The position numbers and the translations under genes were made by a program. A stretch of 64,000 nucleotides of DNA. It comes from Wenyingzhuangia fucanilytica. GTDB lineage: Bacteria > Bacteroidota > Bacteroidia > Flavobacteriales > Flavobacteriaceae. Within the stretch, counting starts at the first letter, position 1. The number at the start of each line of letters is the position of its first letter. Location of the stretch: NCBI RefSeq assembly GCF_001697185.1, contig NZ_CP014224.1, positions 682,001 to 746,000 on the forward strand, in the 5' to 3' direction. Shown here in pieces: positions 18,286 through 27,473 of this stretch. Below the pieces are notes generated by a model. The model saw nothing but the letters and a program-made list of their open reading frames with translations, ran no database searches and was not told where the DNA came from.

Positions 18286-19620
18286 ATGGAGAATTTAATT
18301 ATTGCAGGACAGTTTATTTTAAGCCTGTCACTATTAATAGTGTTACACGAATTAGGGCATTTTATACCTGCAAAACTGTTTAAAACCAAAGTAGAAAAGT
18401 TTTATTTATTTTTTGATTACAAGTTTTCTCTTTTTAAGAAAAAAGTAGGAGAAACTGTATATGGAATTGGATGGATTCCACTAGGAGGATATGTGAAAAT
18501 TGCAGGGATGATAGACGAAAGTATGGATACCGAGCAAATGAAACAACCTGCACAACCTTGGGAATTTAGATCTAAACCAGCATGGCAGCGTTTAATTATT
18601 ATGTTAGGTGGGGTAATTGTAAACTTTGTGTTAGGATTACTAATCTATATCATGATTTTTTCTGTTTGGGGACAAGAAGTTGTTGGGCCTAAAGATGTTA
18701 AAAACGGATTTTCTGTAAGTCAAACCTTAAAAAAATATGGGTTTAAAGATGGAGATACTTTCTTAAAGGTAGATGGAAAACCGGTAGAAAATGTTTTAGA
18801 TGTAAATAAACAATTGTTTTTAAGAGATGTTAAAACAATTGAAGTACTTCATGCTGATGGAACTACTGAAAATTTAAGTGTTCCTGAAGAGATTGGAAAA
18901 GAAATGTGGCAGTTAAATGATTTAAAACCATTTACGCCTCGTTTTGTTGCGGTGGTAGATTCTGTTATTGCAGGAAAACCAGCTTACCAATCAGGATTTA
19001 TGAAACACGATAGAATAGTTTCTGTTAATGGTGAAACTTCTGTGTATTGGGGAGATTTTACTTCTAAAATACAAGAATCAAACGGAGAAGCTATAGAGGT
19101 TGTAGTTGATAGAAATGGTGTTTTGGTGACGTTAACAGTAACTCCAGACGAAGATAAAAAGATTGGGGTAGCCCCTGCGTTTAATCCAGATGAGAATTTT
19201 ACCGTTAAACATCAGACTTATGGAATTGCGGAGAGCATAAATAAAGGTGCATCAGCAGCGTATTGGACTTTAAAAGATTATATGGCTCAGTTTAAGTATG
19301 TATTTACTAAAAAAGGAGCAACTAGTATGGGAGGTTTTATCTCAATTGCTAAAATTTTTAAACCAGTTTGGGATTGGCAAATATTTTGGGCTAACACAGC
19401 ATTCTTATCTATTATGTTAGGGTTTATGAATTTATTACCAATTCCTGCATTAGATGGAGGACATGTAGTGTTTACTTTGTACGAAATGGTTACAGGTAGA
19501 AAACCAGGAGATAAATTTTTAGAGTATGCACAAATTACAGGATTTGTATTGTTACTTTCTTTACTAGCTTTTGCTAATGGAAATGATATTTATAAACTTG
19601 TTTTAGGATTTATATCTTAA
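18286..19620 (+). CDS. rseP: RIP metalloprotease RseP (site-2 protease)
   Basis: A 444-residue intramembrane zinc protease. HELGH at residues 21-25 provides two His ligands and the catalytic Glu22, and NLLPIPALDGGH near the C-terminus gives the third ligand Asp. Between them are two PDZ-like regions (about 125-200 and 205-290), and at least four membrane helices are present. RseP enzymes cleave anti-sigma factors and signal-peptide remnants within the membrane. No sigma factor or anti-sigma gene is adjacent, so the partner is unknown. A terminator follows. Confidence 0.95.
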   Translation: MENLIIAGQFILSLSLLIVLHELGHFIPAKLFKTKVEKFYLFFDYKFSLFKKKVGETVYGIGWIPLGGYVKIAGMIDESMDTEQMKQPAQPWEFRSKPAWQRLIIMLGGVIVNFVLGLLIYIMIFSVWGQEVVGPKDVKNGFSVSQTLKKYGFKDGDTFLKVDGKPVENVLDVNKQLFLRDVKTIEVLHADGTTENLSVPEEIGKEMWQLNDLKPFTPRFVAVVDSVIAGKPAYQSGFMKHDRIVSVNGETSVYWGDFTSKIQESNGEAIEVVVDRNGVLVTLTVTPDEDKKIGVAPAFNPDENFTVKHQTYGIAESINKGASAAYWTLKDYMAQFKYVFTKKGATSMGGFISIAKIFKPVWDWQIFWANTAFLSIMLGFMNLLPIPALDGGHVVFTLYEMVTGRKPGDKFLEYAQITGFVLLLSLLAFANGNDIYKLVLGFIS

Positions 19621-19638
19621 TAAAAAAAATACTTAAAA

Positions 19639-19676
19639 TAAAGGTGTTCTTATTCTGTAAGAACACCTTTATTTTT
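19639..19676 (+). terminator. Terminator after rseP
   Basis: A perfect 14-bp stem (19639-19652 with 19658-19671, containing AGGTGTTCT and complement) has a 5-nt loop and is followed by ATTTTTA. Confidence 0.82.
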
Positions 19677-19719
19677 ATACAAAAAAGTGTATTTTACGGC
19701 TGATAAAAAAAATTGATAT

Positions 19720-21561
19720 ATGATTGAGTTAGCAGGAATTATTATTTTAGGAATTTTAGCACAATGGTTGGCATGGAGGCTTAAATTACCTGCAATTTTA
19801 CCATTAATCTTAGTAGGGCTATTAGTTGGGCCTGTTTCATCATTGTTTACGCCTGATGGTTCTAAATGGATAGAACCTGTTTGGAATGGAACCAAAGGAT
19901 TGTTTGCGGGAGAGAGTTTATTTTATTTTGTTTCCTTAGCAATTAGCATTATTTTGTTTGAAGGAGGGTTAACTTTAAAAAAGAAAGAAGTACTAAATGT
20001 AGGGCCTGCAATTATAAAACTAATTACATTAGGAAGTATCATTACTTTTTTTGCTGCTGGAGTAGCAGTACATTATTTGTTTAATTTAAGTTGGGCAATT
20101 TCCTTTTTATTTTCATCCTTAATTATTGTTACAGGGCCTACGGTAATTACGCCAATCCTTAGAAATATTAGATTAAAAAGAGATGTTTCTGCAATTTTAA
20201 AATGGGAGGGAATTTTAATTGATCCTGTTGGAGCTTTGGTAGCCGTTTTGGTATTTGAGTTTATTAGTATTGAACAAACACATGAGTTTACCAAAACAGC
20301 GATTATTGAGTTTGGTAAAATTATTTTATTTGGAACTACCTTTGGATTTACATTTGCCCACGGATTTAATTTTACTTTAAAAAAGAATTGGGTACCTAAG
20401 TATTTGTTAAATGTTTTTACACTTGCTTATGTGTTAGGAGTTTTTGTGTTGTCAGATTCTTTTGCTCATGAATCTGGTTTATTATCAGTAGTAGTCATGG
20501 GAATGGTGTTAGGAAACATAGATTTACCAAACCTTAAAGAGATATTACATTTTAAAGAATCTCTAAGTGTATTGTTAATTTCTATACTGTTTATATTGCT
20601 ATCAGCTAATATGAATATCAGTGATATTTATTTGGTTAACAATTGGCAAACATTAGCACTTTTTGGAATTATCATTTTCCTTGTTCGCCCATTGGGAGTC
20701 TTTTTAAGTACTATGAATTCTGGCTTAAAATTTAGAGAAAAAGTATTTGTTAGTTGGGTAGGTCCTAGAGGAATTGTTGCGGCTGGTATTGCTTCTTTAT
20801 TTGGTTTAAAATTAGTTGCTCAAGGAGAGCCTGGAGCAGAGTATATAACCCCATTGGTTTTTGTTATTGTATTAGGAACAGTTTTGTTAAACGCTACAAC
20901 GGCAAGAGCAGTTGCTAGAATTTTAGGTGTGTTTTTACGTTCATCAAAAGGAATTTTGATTGTGGGTGCTTCTGAAGTTTCTAGGGTGATTGCTAAATAT
21001 TTAGAAGAGAAAAACAGATATGTTGTTTTGATAGATAACAATGCAGAAAATATTAGCATCGCACAAAAAATGGGATTAAATGCTGAGGTTTTTGATGTTT
21101 TTACTGATGAAGTAGGAGATAATATTGAATACTCTGACATTGGATATTTATTGGCTTTAACTGCTAGTAAAAAAGTAAATAAACACGCTATAGGAAGTTT
21201 TAAAAAGACCATTGATAAAGCTTCTTGTTTTAGGTTTGTGTCAGAGATAGAGTTAAGTTCTGGTAAGGCAGATTCAGGAAGTAATTTCTTATCAACCAAA
21301 GATGACTTTTTAAAGTTTAGTGAGTTAATAAGAGAATATCCTCAGGTTAATGAAATAGAGATTAAATCTCAAGAAGATTTTATTCAAAAAAATCAAGAAT
21401 TAACAGATAAAAACAATACAATTCCATTGTTTGTAGCAGATGAAAAAGGAGAGTTGTATGTGATTGCAGCAGCCAACAAAACCATAAAAATAGGGAAGCA
21501 TTTTAAATTGGTTTATGTTGGAGAACCTTTGTCTGATAAACAGGAAGTTATAAAAAAATAG
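19720..21561 (+). CDS. Cation/proton antiporter (CPA1 type) with C-terminal nucleotide-binding domain
   Basis: A 613-residue transporter. The N-terminal 400 residues form about twelve hydrophobic helices, with GLLVGP and a buried acidic pattern characteristic of NhaP-like Na+(K+)/H+ antiporters. From about residue 408 a Rossmann-type TrkA-N domain follows (GILIVGASEVSRVIAKYLEE and VVLIDNNAE), which in relatives gates transport in response to a nucleotide. The family exchanges Na+ or K+ for protons at the inner membrane. The exact ion cannot be assigned. The gene is separated from rseP by a terminator. Confidence 0.87.
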   Translation: MIELAGIIILGILAQWLAWRLKLPAILPLILVGLLVGPVSSLFTPDGSKWIEPVWNGTKGLFAGESLFYFVSLAISIILFEGGLTLKKKEVLNVGPAIIKLITLGSIITFFAAGVAVHYLFNLSWAISFLFSSLIIVTGPTVITPILRNIRLKRDVSAILKWEGILIDPVGALVAVLVFEFISIEQTHEFTKTAIIEFGKIILFGTTFGFTFAHGFNFTLKKNWVPKYLLNVFTLAYVLGVFVLSDSFAHESGLLSVVVMGMVLGNIDLPNLKEILHFKESLSVLLISILFILLSANMNISDIYLVNNWQTLALFGIIIFLVRPLGVFLSTMNSGLKFREKVFVSWVGPRGIVAAGIASLFGLKLVAQGEPGAEYITPLVFVIVLGTVLLNATTARAVARILGVFLRSSKGILIVGASEVSRVIAKYLEEKNRYVVLIDNNAENISIAQKMGLNAEVFDVFTDEVGDNIEYSDIGYLLALTASKKVNKHAIGSFKKTIDKASCFRFVSEIELSSGKADSGSNFLSTKDDFLKFSELIREYPQVNEIEIKSQEDFIQKNQELTDKNNTIPLFVADEKGELYVIAAANKTIKIGKHFKLVYVGEPLSDKQEVIKK

Positions 21562-21600
21562 ATTTTTTAAAGAAGTCTGTTTTTGAAATAATAATAATTG

Positions 21601-21608
21601 TATATTTG
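21601..21608 (+). promoter_or_regulatory. Candidate -7 box for the rpsP operon
   Basis: TATATTTG is a full match to TAnnTTTG, 50 bases upstream of the rpsP start; TTTG at 21582-21585 is a possible, rather close, -33 element. Confidence 0.55.
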
Positions 21609-21658
21609 CACTCTTAAAAATTAATAACGTGGGTCGTGAACCTGCACAATTTTAAATT

Positions 21659-22210
21659 ATGTCAGTAAAAATTAGATTACAAAGACACGGTAAAAAAGGA
21701 AAACCTTTTTACTATGTAGTAGCAGCAGATGCTCGTGCAAAAAGAGATGGTAAATTCTTAGAAAAATTAGGAAGTTACAATCCAAATGCTAACCCTGCAA
21801 TCATTGAATTAGATGTTGATGCATCTGTAAAATGGTTAAACAATGGAGCGCAACCAACTGATACTGCTAAAACAATTTTATCTACTAAAGGAGTTTTATT
21901 AAAGAAACACTTACAAGGTGGAGTTGCTAAAGGAGCTTTAACAGAAGAGCAAGCAGAAGCTAAATTTAAGGCATGGGTAGAGGCTAAAGAAGCTGCTATT
22001 CAAGCTAAAAAAGATGGTTTAACTGCTGAGCAAGCTGCAGAAAAAGCAAAAGTTTTAGAAGCAGAGAAAGCTGTTAACGCTGCTCGTATTGCTGCTGCAC
22101 AAGAAGCTGAGGCTGCATTATTAGCTGAAGCACAGGCTGCTGAAGCAACTGCAACTGCAACTGAAGGTGAGGCTGCAACTGAAGAAGCTACAGAAGAAAC
22201 TGCTGAGTAA
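21659..22210 (+). CDS. rpsP: 30S ribosomal protein S16 with long Ala/Glu-rich tail
   Basis: The first 80 or so residues are a canonical S16 (MSVKIRLQRHGKKGKPFYYV at the N-terminus, then the LGSYNPNANP loop), a small-subunit assembly protein. The remaining 100 residues are a low-complexity, Ala/Glu/Lys-rich extension ending in ATEEATEETAE, giving 183 residues against roughly 80-90 in Escherichia coli. Extended S16 tails occur in Bacteroidota, so this is probably a lineage trait. It opens an operon with rimM, 19 bases downstream. Confidence 0.95.
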   Translation: MSVKIRLQRHGKKGKPFYYVVAADARAKRDGKFLEKLGSYNPNANPAIIELDVDASVKWLNNGAQPTDTAKTILSTKGVLLKKHLQGGVAKGALTEEQAEAKFKAWVEAKEAAIQAKKDGLTAEQAAEKAKVLEAEKAVNAARIAAAQEAEAALLAEAQAAEATATATEGEAATEEATEETAE

Positions 22211-22229
22211 TTTCTATTAAACGATTGAT

Positions 22230-22757
22230 ATGCGTAAAGAAGATTGTTTTTATTTAGGCAAAATCGTTAGAAAACATAGCTTTAAAGGGGAGGTGGTTAT
22301 TAAATTAGACACCGATGAACCTGAACTGTATGAAAACTTGGAATCTGTCTTTGTCGAACACGGCAAAGACTTGATTCCTTTTTTTATTGAAGAAAGATTA
22401 CTACAAAAAGGAAATCAACTACGTGTGCGTTTTGAAACGGTAGATACTGAACAAGATGCAGATGCTATTATGAATTCTGGAATTTACTTACCACTTTCTT
22501 TTTTACCTAAACTAACAGGTAACAAATTTTACTTTCACGAAATCATAGATTTTACTGCTGTGGATGTTGAAAGAGGAGAATTTGGAATTATTAAAGGAGT
22601 GAATGATACCACCGCACAACCATTGTTTGAAATTATGAATGATGGAGTGGAGATTTTAATTCCAATGATTGATGAATTTATCAAAGAAATAGACCGTAAA
22701 GGAAAACGTGTTGTTTTGCAAACACCTCCTGGGTTGATTGATATGTATTTGTCATAA
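22230..22757 (+). CDS. rimM: 16S rRNA processing protein RimM
   Basis: A 175-residue assembly factor that binds S19 and helps mature the 30S head. The N-terminal barrel has FYLGKIVRKHSFKGEVVIK, and the PRC-barrel C-terminal half contains the conserved GVNDTTAQPLFEI and IPMIDEFIKEID motifs. The length is standard. It follows rpsP by 19 bases, the conserved rpsP-rimM pairing. Confidence 0.95.
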   Translation: MRKEDCFYLGKIVRKHSFKGEVVIKLDTDEPELYENLESVFVEHGKDLIPFFIEERLLQKGNQLRVRFETVDTEQDADAIMNSGIYLPLSFLPKLTGNKFYFHEIIDFTAVDVERGEFGIIKGVNDTTAQPLFEIMNDGVEILIPMIDEFIKEIDRKGKRVVLQTPPGLIDMYLS

Positions 22758-22810
22758 TTACACTTATTTACTAGAAACATTTGTATTTTTAAACTTTCAT
22801 AAAGTTTTTA

Positions 22811-23506
22811 ATGTTTCGATTCAAACAATTTGCTGTTTCTCAAGAAAAGTCAGCCATGAAAGTGGGGACTGATGGGGTTTTATTAGGGGCTTGGACTCCT
22901 GTAGAACAGGTAGGAAGAATCTTAGACATTGGTACAGGTACAGGCTTAATTGCCTTGATGTTGGCTCAAAGAAATCCTGTGGCAAAAATAACTGCAATAG
23001 AAATTGAAGAAAACGCTTTTAAAGAAGCTCAAATTAATTTTAAGAATGCTCCATGGGCAAATAGACTAGAGGTTGTTAATAGTAGTCTACAAAGCTTTAA
23101 GAGTGATATTCAGTTTGATTTAATTGTATCTAATCCACCATATTATACTGATACCTTTAAAAATGATAATATCGAAAGAGCACTAGCTAGGCACGTTGAT
23201 AATTTGTCCTTTCAAGATTTGTTGTTTTATACTTCAACATTACTTAGTGAACAAGGGATGTGTACTTTTATCATTCCATTTGCAGAAGAAGATAATTTTA
23301 TCAACTTAGCTAAAGAACAGGGCTTATATCTTTGTAAAATAACAAGGGTAAGGGGTAGGAAAGATTTGCCTGTAAAAAGAAGTTTACTCTGTTTTACAAA
23401 AGAATTTAAAAAAAATATAGAAAACGAACTTGTGGTAGAAATTGATAGACATGTTTATACCCAAGAATATATAAATCTCACACAATCTTTTTATTTAAAA
23501 ATGTAA
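22811..23506 (+). CDS. tRNA1(Val) (adenine-N6)-methyltransferase family protein
   Basis: A 231-residue AdoMet-dependent methyltransferase. Motif I is LDIGTGTGLIALML (about residues 39-52), and the N6-adenine signature NPPYY follows at about residue 108. The opening FRFKQFAVSQEKSAMKVGTD is typical of TrmN6/YfiC, which methylates A37 of tRNA-Val. The assignment to that exact tRNA is inferred from family resemblance. It follows rimM by 53 bases in the same orientation. Confidence 0.86.
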   Translation: MFRFKQFAVSQEKSAMKVGTDGVLLGAWTPVEQVGRILDIGTGTGLIALMLAQRNPVAKITAIEIEENAFKEAQINFKNAPWANRLEVVNSSLQSFKSDIQFDLIVSNPPYYTDTFKNDNIERALARHVDNLSFQDLLFYTSTLLSEQGMCTFIIPFAEEDNFINLAKEQGLYLCKITRVRGRKDLPVKRSLLCFTKEFKKNIENELVVEIDRHVYTQEYINLTQSFYLKM

Positions 23507-23510
23507 GTCT

Positions 23511-23891
23511 ATGAAAAAATATATAGCCATAGCTGCTTTTAGTGGCGCAATAGCGGTAATGTTAGGTGCTTTTGGAGCACATGCCTTAAAAGAAATATTG
23601 TCCGAAAGTGAATTAAATAGTTTTGAAACAGGTGTTAGGTATCAAATAATTCACAGCTTGTTATTGTTTGTTGTAATGATGATTCCAATGTTTAAAGAAA
23701 AGCAAAAGAAAAGAATTGCTAATATTTTAATATCGGGAATGATAGCTTTTTCTGGGTCTATTTACTTATTGGTTTTAGGAGGTGTACCATCAAAGTATAT
23801 TTGGTTTATTACTCCGTTGGGAGGACTACTGTTATTGGCTTCTTGGTTAATGATTGGAGTATATGCCTTAAAACAAAAAACTACTTTATAA
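23511..23891 (+). CDS. DUF423 family small membrane protein
   Basis: A 126-residue protein with four hydrophobic helices and the DUF423 sequence GAFGAHALKEIL near residues 19-31, then a YQIIHSLLLF helix. The function is not established. It begins five bases after the methyltransferase gene, so it is probably the last gene of the rpsP-led operon. Its stop codon overlaps the arm of the following terminator. Confidence 0.85.
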   Translation: MKKYIAIAAFSGAIAVMLGAFGAHALKEILSESELNSFETGVRYQIIHSLLLFVVMMIPMFKEKQKKRIANILISGMIAFSGSIYLLVLGGVPSKYIWFITPLGGLLLLASWLMIGVYALKQKTTL

Positions 23892-23908
23892 TTAAATAAA
23901 GTAGTTTT
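23877..23908. terminator. Terminator shared by the DUF423 and DUF4296 genes
   Basis: A perfect 13-bp stem (23877-23889 with 23896-23908, AAAACTACTTTAT and complement) with a 6-nt loop lies between the convergent genes, overlapping the DUF423 stop. T-runs are present on both strands. Confidence 0.75.
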
Positions 23909-23911
23909 GGT

Positions 23912-24664
23912 TTATTGAAATTTTTGTTGTTCAAATTTTTTTCTTTTATCAAGAGTAATGTTTTCTTGTTTCTTTTTAAATTCTTCAATCTTCTTTTCTA
24001 ACTCTTTTTGATGTCGACTTTTTAAAGTATCTATTTGTTTATTAATAGAGTCATTTTTAGTCAAATTTAACTCTTCAAGTTTTTGATTTATTCTAACAAT
24101 ATATTTCCTCTTTTTTTCTGCTGATGCAATAGAAACAGTGTCTTTTAAATCTTTTTTTAGTTTAGAGATTTCTACACTAAAAAGGTTGTCTTTGTTTTTT
24201 TTAATTGAATCAACTTGTTCTTCTAGTTTTTTGGCTTCAGAATTTTTTAAAATAGCGAGTTTTTTTTCGGATATTTTTTCTTGAGCTTTTTCTAGAGAAT
24301 CAATCTTTTTATCATAAAAGGCATCATTTTCACTTTTCAAAGTTTCAACCTCCTCATCAATATTTTTCTGAACCAATTTTAATATTTCTTCATTCTGACT
24401 AATATCAGCAGTATAATATCTTAAACTTTCATTAAAAGCAATAGAGTCTACTCCATTGTTTTTATAAACAAGACTTAGGTAGTTGATGTTTCTATCGTTA
24501 TTAATGTTTTTAACACTTCTGGCGCTTCTTGCAATATAACTTTCTGTAAGAATTTTTACCATTTTATCCTTAGAGATAAGATTGTCTGGTTTTTTTAGAA
24601 TGGTATTGCTGTTACAAGCCATTAATATGCTAATGCACAAAGTGTAAAAAATAAATTTCATCAT
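23912..24664 (-). CDS. DUF4296 lipoprotein with coiled-coil tail
   Basis: A 250-residue lipoprotein. The signal ends in a lipobox, LMACNS, near residue 17, followed by KPDNLISKDKMVKILTESY, the signature of DUF4296, a Bacteroidota-specific domain of unknown function (about residues 24-110). The rest is highly charged, with long heptad-like Lys/Glu repeats typical of a coiled coil (about 95-245). It overlaps the upstream dihydroorotase gene by one base and is probably co-transcribed. Confidence 0.8.
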   Translation of the reverse strand: MMKFIFYTLCISILMACNSNTILKKPDNLISKDKMVKILTESYIARSARSVKNINNDRNINYLSLVYKNNGVDSIAFNESLRYYTADISQNEEILKLVQKNIDEEVETLKSENDAFYDKKIDSLEKAQEKISEKKLAILKNSEAKKLEEQVDSIKKNKDNLFSVEISKLKKDLKDTVSIASAEKKRKYIVRINQKLEELNLTKNDSINKQIDTLKSRHQKELEKKIEEFKKKQENITLDKRKKFEQQKFQ

Positions 24665-26001
24665 TATCTATTAAATGTAATTCTTTTTCCTTTGATTTCG
24701 TCGTTAAATACGCCGTTGTCATAAATAAGGTTTCCGTTTACAAAAGTATGGGTAATGGTGTTGTTAAATTTAGTTCCTTCAAAAGGACTCCATCCACATT
24801 TATAAAGTATGTTGTCTTTGTTTACAGTCCATCTTTTTTCTGGATCTACCAATACTAAATCGGCATAATATCCTTCTTTTACAAAACCTCTTTTTTCAAT
24901 ATCAAAAAGTATTGCAGGGTTGTGACACATTTTTTCTACTACTTTTTCTATAGTGATTTTTCCTTGATCAACATAGTTTAGCATAGCAGGTAAAGCGTGT
25001 TGTACTAATGGACCACCGCTTGGAGCTTTGGTGTAAATATTTTGTTTTTCTTCTAAAGTATGTGGAGCATGGTCTGTAGCAATTACATCAATTCTATCAT
25101 CTAACAAAGCTTTCCACAACGCACCCTGATCGTTTTTTGTTTTTACTGCAGGATTCCATTTTATAAAAGTTCCTTTTTTAGCGTAATCATCGCTATTAAA
25201 GTTTAGGTGATGAACACAAACTTCGGCGGTAATTTTCTTTTCTTTTAAAGGGATGTCATTTCTAAACAACTCTGTTTCAATAGCTGTAGATAGGTGAAAA
25301 ATATGAAGTCTAGCTCCTGTTTTTTTAGCCAATTCTATTGCTTTTGATGAAGATAAATAACAAGCCTCTGCACTTCTAATAATTGGGTGCTGTTCAATTG
25401 GAATGTCTTCTCCGTACTCCTCTAAAGCTTTTTTCATGTTTGCTTTAATGGTTTCTTCGTCTTCACAGTGAACGGAAATAACCATGTCTGTAGAAGAAAA
25501 TATTTTTTCTAAAACTTCAGGGTTATCAACCAACATATTTCCGGTAGAAGAACCTAAAAACAATTTAATTCCTGCTACTTTTTTAGGATCTGTTTTTAGC
25601 AATTCATCTAAATTATCATTAGTTCCACCAAACATAAATGAATAGTTGGCATATGATGTTTCCGAAGCAATTTTAAATTTATCTTCTAACAACTCTTGTG
25701 TGGTTGCTTGCGGCACAGTGTTTGGCATTTCTATAAAAGTAGTAATTCCACCTGCTATGGCTGCTCTACTTTCTGTTGCAATATTTGCTTTATGAGTTAA
25801 TCCTGGTTCTCTAAAGTGCACTTGATCATCTATAGCTCCAGGCAGTAAGTATTTTCCTTTGGCTTTAATAACCAAAGCACTTTTAGGTACTTTTATATCT
25901 TTTGCAATTGTTTTAATGATGTCGTTTTCAATCAATACATCACGTTTAAATACTTTTCCTTCGTTAATAATTTTTGCACCCTTAATTACTGTACAACCCA
26001 T
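24664..26001 (-). CDS. pyrC: Dihydroorotase
   Basis: Cyclises carbamoyl aspartate to dihydroorotate in pyrimidine synthesis. The 445-residue amidohydrolase has DQVHFREPGLTHKANIATES at residues 59-78, metal-ligand His residues in ISVHCEDEE and IFHLSTAIET, and DHAPHTLEEK. The first His of the usual HxH metal pair is replaced by Gln60 (QVH), which I recall as common in Bacteroidota members. It starts three bases after the glycosyltransferase gene in a minus-strand operon. Allantoinase is an alternative label but fits less well. Confidence 0.92.
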   Translation of the reverse strand: MGCTVIKGAKIINEGKVFKRDVLIENDIIKTIAKDIKVPKSALVIKAKGKYLLPGAIDDQVHFREPGLTHKANIATESRAAIAGGITTFIEMPNTVPQATTQELLEDKFKIASETSYANYSFMFGGTNDNLDELLKTDPKKVAGIKLFLGSSTGNMLVDNPEVLEKIFSSTDMVISVHCEDEETIKANMKKALEEYGEDIPIEQHPIIRSAEACYLSSSKAIELAKKTGARLHIFHLSTAIETELFRNDIPLKEKKITAEVCVHHLNFNSDDYAKKGTFIKWNPAVKTKNDQGALWKALLDDRIDVIATDHAPHTLEEKQNIYTKAPSGGPLVQHALPAMLNYVDQGKITIEKVVEKMCHNPAILFDIEKRGFVKEGYYADLVLVDPEKRWTVNKDNILYKCGWSPFEGTKFNNTITHTFVNGNLIYDNGVFNDEIKGKRITFNR

Positions 26002-26004
26002 AAT

Positions 26005-26727
26005 TTATTTTTTTGTCAATCCTTTAAATTTCATTCTTATTACTCCAAAAATAGCTTCACTAATAATAGAGCTATCTAATTTTGAAGTTCCTTTAGTTCT
26101 ATCGGTAAAAATAATAGAAACTTCTTTTATTTTAAACTTGTGTAGCCATGCTTTAAATTTCATTTCTATTTGGAAAGCATAACCTGTAAATCTTATTTTG
26201 CTAAAATCAATAGTTTTTAGCACTTTTCTTCTGTAACAAATAAAACCAGCAGTGGTGTCAAAGACAGGAATTCCTGTAACAAACTTTACATATTTTGATG
26301 CAAAGTACGACAACATCAATCTCTTAAAGTCCCAATTGATTACATTTATTTTGTTGTTAATATACCTAGAACCTATTGCTAAATCGTTCCCATCTTGTTC
26401 GCAAGCTTGTATTAACCTAGGTAAATCTTTTGGGTTATGAGAAAAATCTGCATCCATTTCTAGAATGTAATCATAATCTTTATTGATAGCCCATTTAAAA
26501 CCATGTATATAAGCTTTTCCCAAACCACGACTGTTTACTCTAATTTCTAAATACAAATTAGGGTGAACTTTTTGTAAATTTTTAATGATGTCAATGGTAC
26601 CATCTGTAGAATTATCATCTACTATTAAAATGTGGTAATCAGCATTAACATTAAATACAGCTTTAATGATGGCGTTGATGTTTTCAACTTCATTAAGAGT
26701 AGGAATGATGATTAATGCCCGATTCAT
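26005..26727 (-). CDS. Glycosyltransferase family 2, polyprenol monophosphomannose synthase-like
   Basis: A 240-residue cytoplasmic-face glycosyltransferase. The start is the ATG at 26727, giving MNRALIIIPTLNEVENI; a TTG further upstream is less plausible. The GT2 motifs are complete: LIVDDNSTDGT, EMDADFSHNP with the DxD metal site, and FQIEMKFKAWL. These match dolichol/polyprenol-phosphate mannose synthases without the extra membrane domain. The donor sugar is inferred. It leads the operon with the dihydroorotase and DUF4296 genes. Confidence 0.88.
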   Translation of the reverse strand: MNRALIIIPTLNEVENINAIIKAVFNVNADYHILIVDDNSTDGTIDIIKNLQKVHPNLYLEIRVNSRGLGKAYIHGFKWAINKDYDYILEMDADFSHNPKDLPRLIQACEQDGNDLAIGSRYINNKINVINWDFKRLMLSYFASKYVKFVTGIPVFDTTAGFICYRRKVLKTIDFSKIRFTGYAFQIEMKFKAWLHKFKIKEVSIIFTDRTKGTSKLDSSIISEAIFGVIRMKFKGLTKK

Positions 26728-26740
26728 GCTTATAATTTGT

Positions 26741-26775
26741 TTTGCCAAATTTACGTTTTTTTATTCCTAATTTTG
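26741..26775. promoter_or_regulatory. Divergent overlapping promoters for the GT2 and DUF4271 genes
   Basis: TAAATTTG on the minus strand (26746-26753) and TAATTTTG on the plus strand (26768-26775) are both full TAnnTTTG matches, only 14 bases apart. For the plus-strand box, TTTG at 26741-26744 lies 23 bases upstream as a possible -33. The two promoters would compete. Confidence 0.55.
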
Positions 26776-26809
26776 CAGCAACATTCATTCCATATTTTAA
26801 GTAAAACAC

Positions 26810-27466
26810 ATGATAGCAGAACTGGTTGAGTATTCATACTATAATAAGTTGAGTTTGGTATTGTTAATGCCTTTAATTATTGTGTTTTTAATGTGTATGG
26901 TTGACTTGTTAAGGACAAAGCTTTTGTTTAAAAGTTTGTTTTCAAATCAATATTTTTATAAATATCCACACGATTCTGTAAACACACTTTCGCTCTATCA
27001 AGTGTTGGTGTTTTTGTATATGTCAGTTGTTTTAGCTCTTTTTTTAATGTTTTTATTGTGTGATAAAACATATATTTATCAACAATTTTTCGAGGCTTTT
27101 AGAAGTGCTTTTTACATTAGTTCTAGCTTTTTTATAGTAAAGTATTTGGTCTCTGAATTTTTGTATCAATTCTCTAATAAAAAACTACATTTTAAACAAA
27201 TGTTAATACTGGAAACCAGTTATTTAACTGTTGTTTTGTTAGTTGTATTTTTACTTTTATCTTGTGTTTTTTTGCATTTAGATTATTATGATTCATTAAG
27301 AAATATCCTTTTAATTATTGCCTTGTTAACTTATTTTATAAGGTTCATTGTTCTGGTTTTAAATAATAAAAACCTACTGTCGGGTAAAGTTTTGCATATT
27401 ATTTTGTATCTTTGCACGCTAGAAATAGTACCGTTTGTTTATTTATTCAAAAGCTATATAGAGTAA
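26810..27466 (+). CDS. DUF4271 membrane protein
   Basis: A 218-residue integral membrane protein with about six hydrophobic helices, matching the Bacteroidota family DUF4271, which is often found next to hemD. The function is not known. It is seven bases from the uroporphyrinogen-III synthase gene in the same direction, so the two are probably translated from one mRNA. A -7-like TATCTTTG also lies inside its 3' end (27407-27414), so the next gene may have a separate promoter. Confidence 0.8.
   Translation: MIAELVEYSYYNKLSLVLLMPLIIVFLMCMVDLLRTKLLFKSLFSNQYFYKYPHDSVNTLSLYQVLVFLYMSVVLALFLMFLLCDKTYIYQQFFEAFRSAFYISSSFFIVKYLVSEFLYQFSNKKLHFKQMLILETSYLTVVLLVVFLLLSCVFLHLDYYDSLRNILLIIALLTYFIRFIVLVLNNKNLLSGKVLHIILYLCTLEIVPFVYLFKSYIE
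27407..27414 (+). promoter_or_regulatory. Candidate internal -7 box for hemD
   Basis: TATCTTTG matches TAnnTTTG, 59 bases before the hemD start and within the DUF4271 gene. No clear -33 element accompanies it. Confidence 0.35.
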
Positions 27467-27473
27467 GAAAAAG

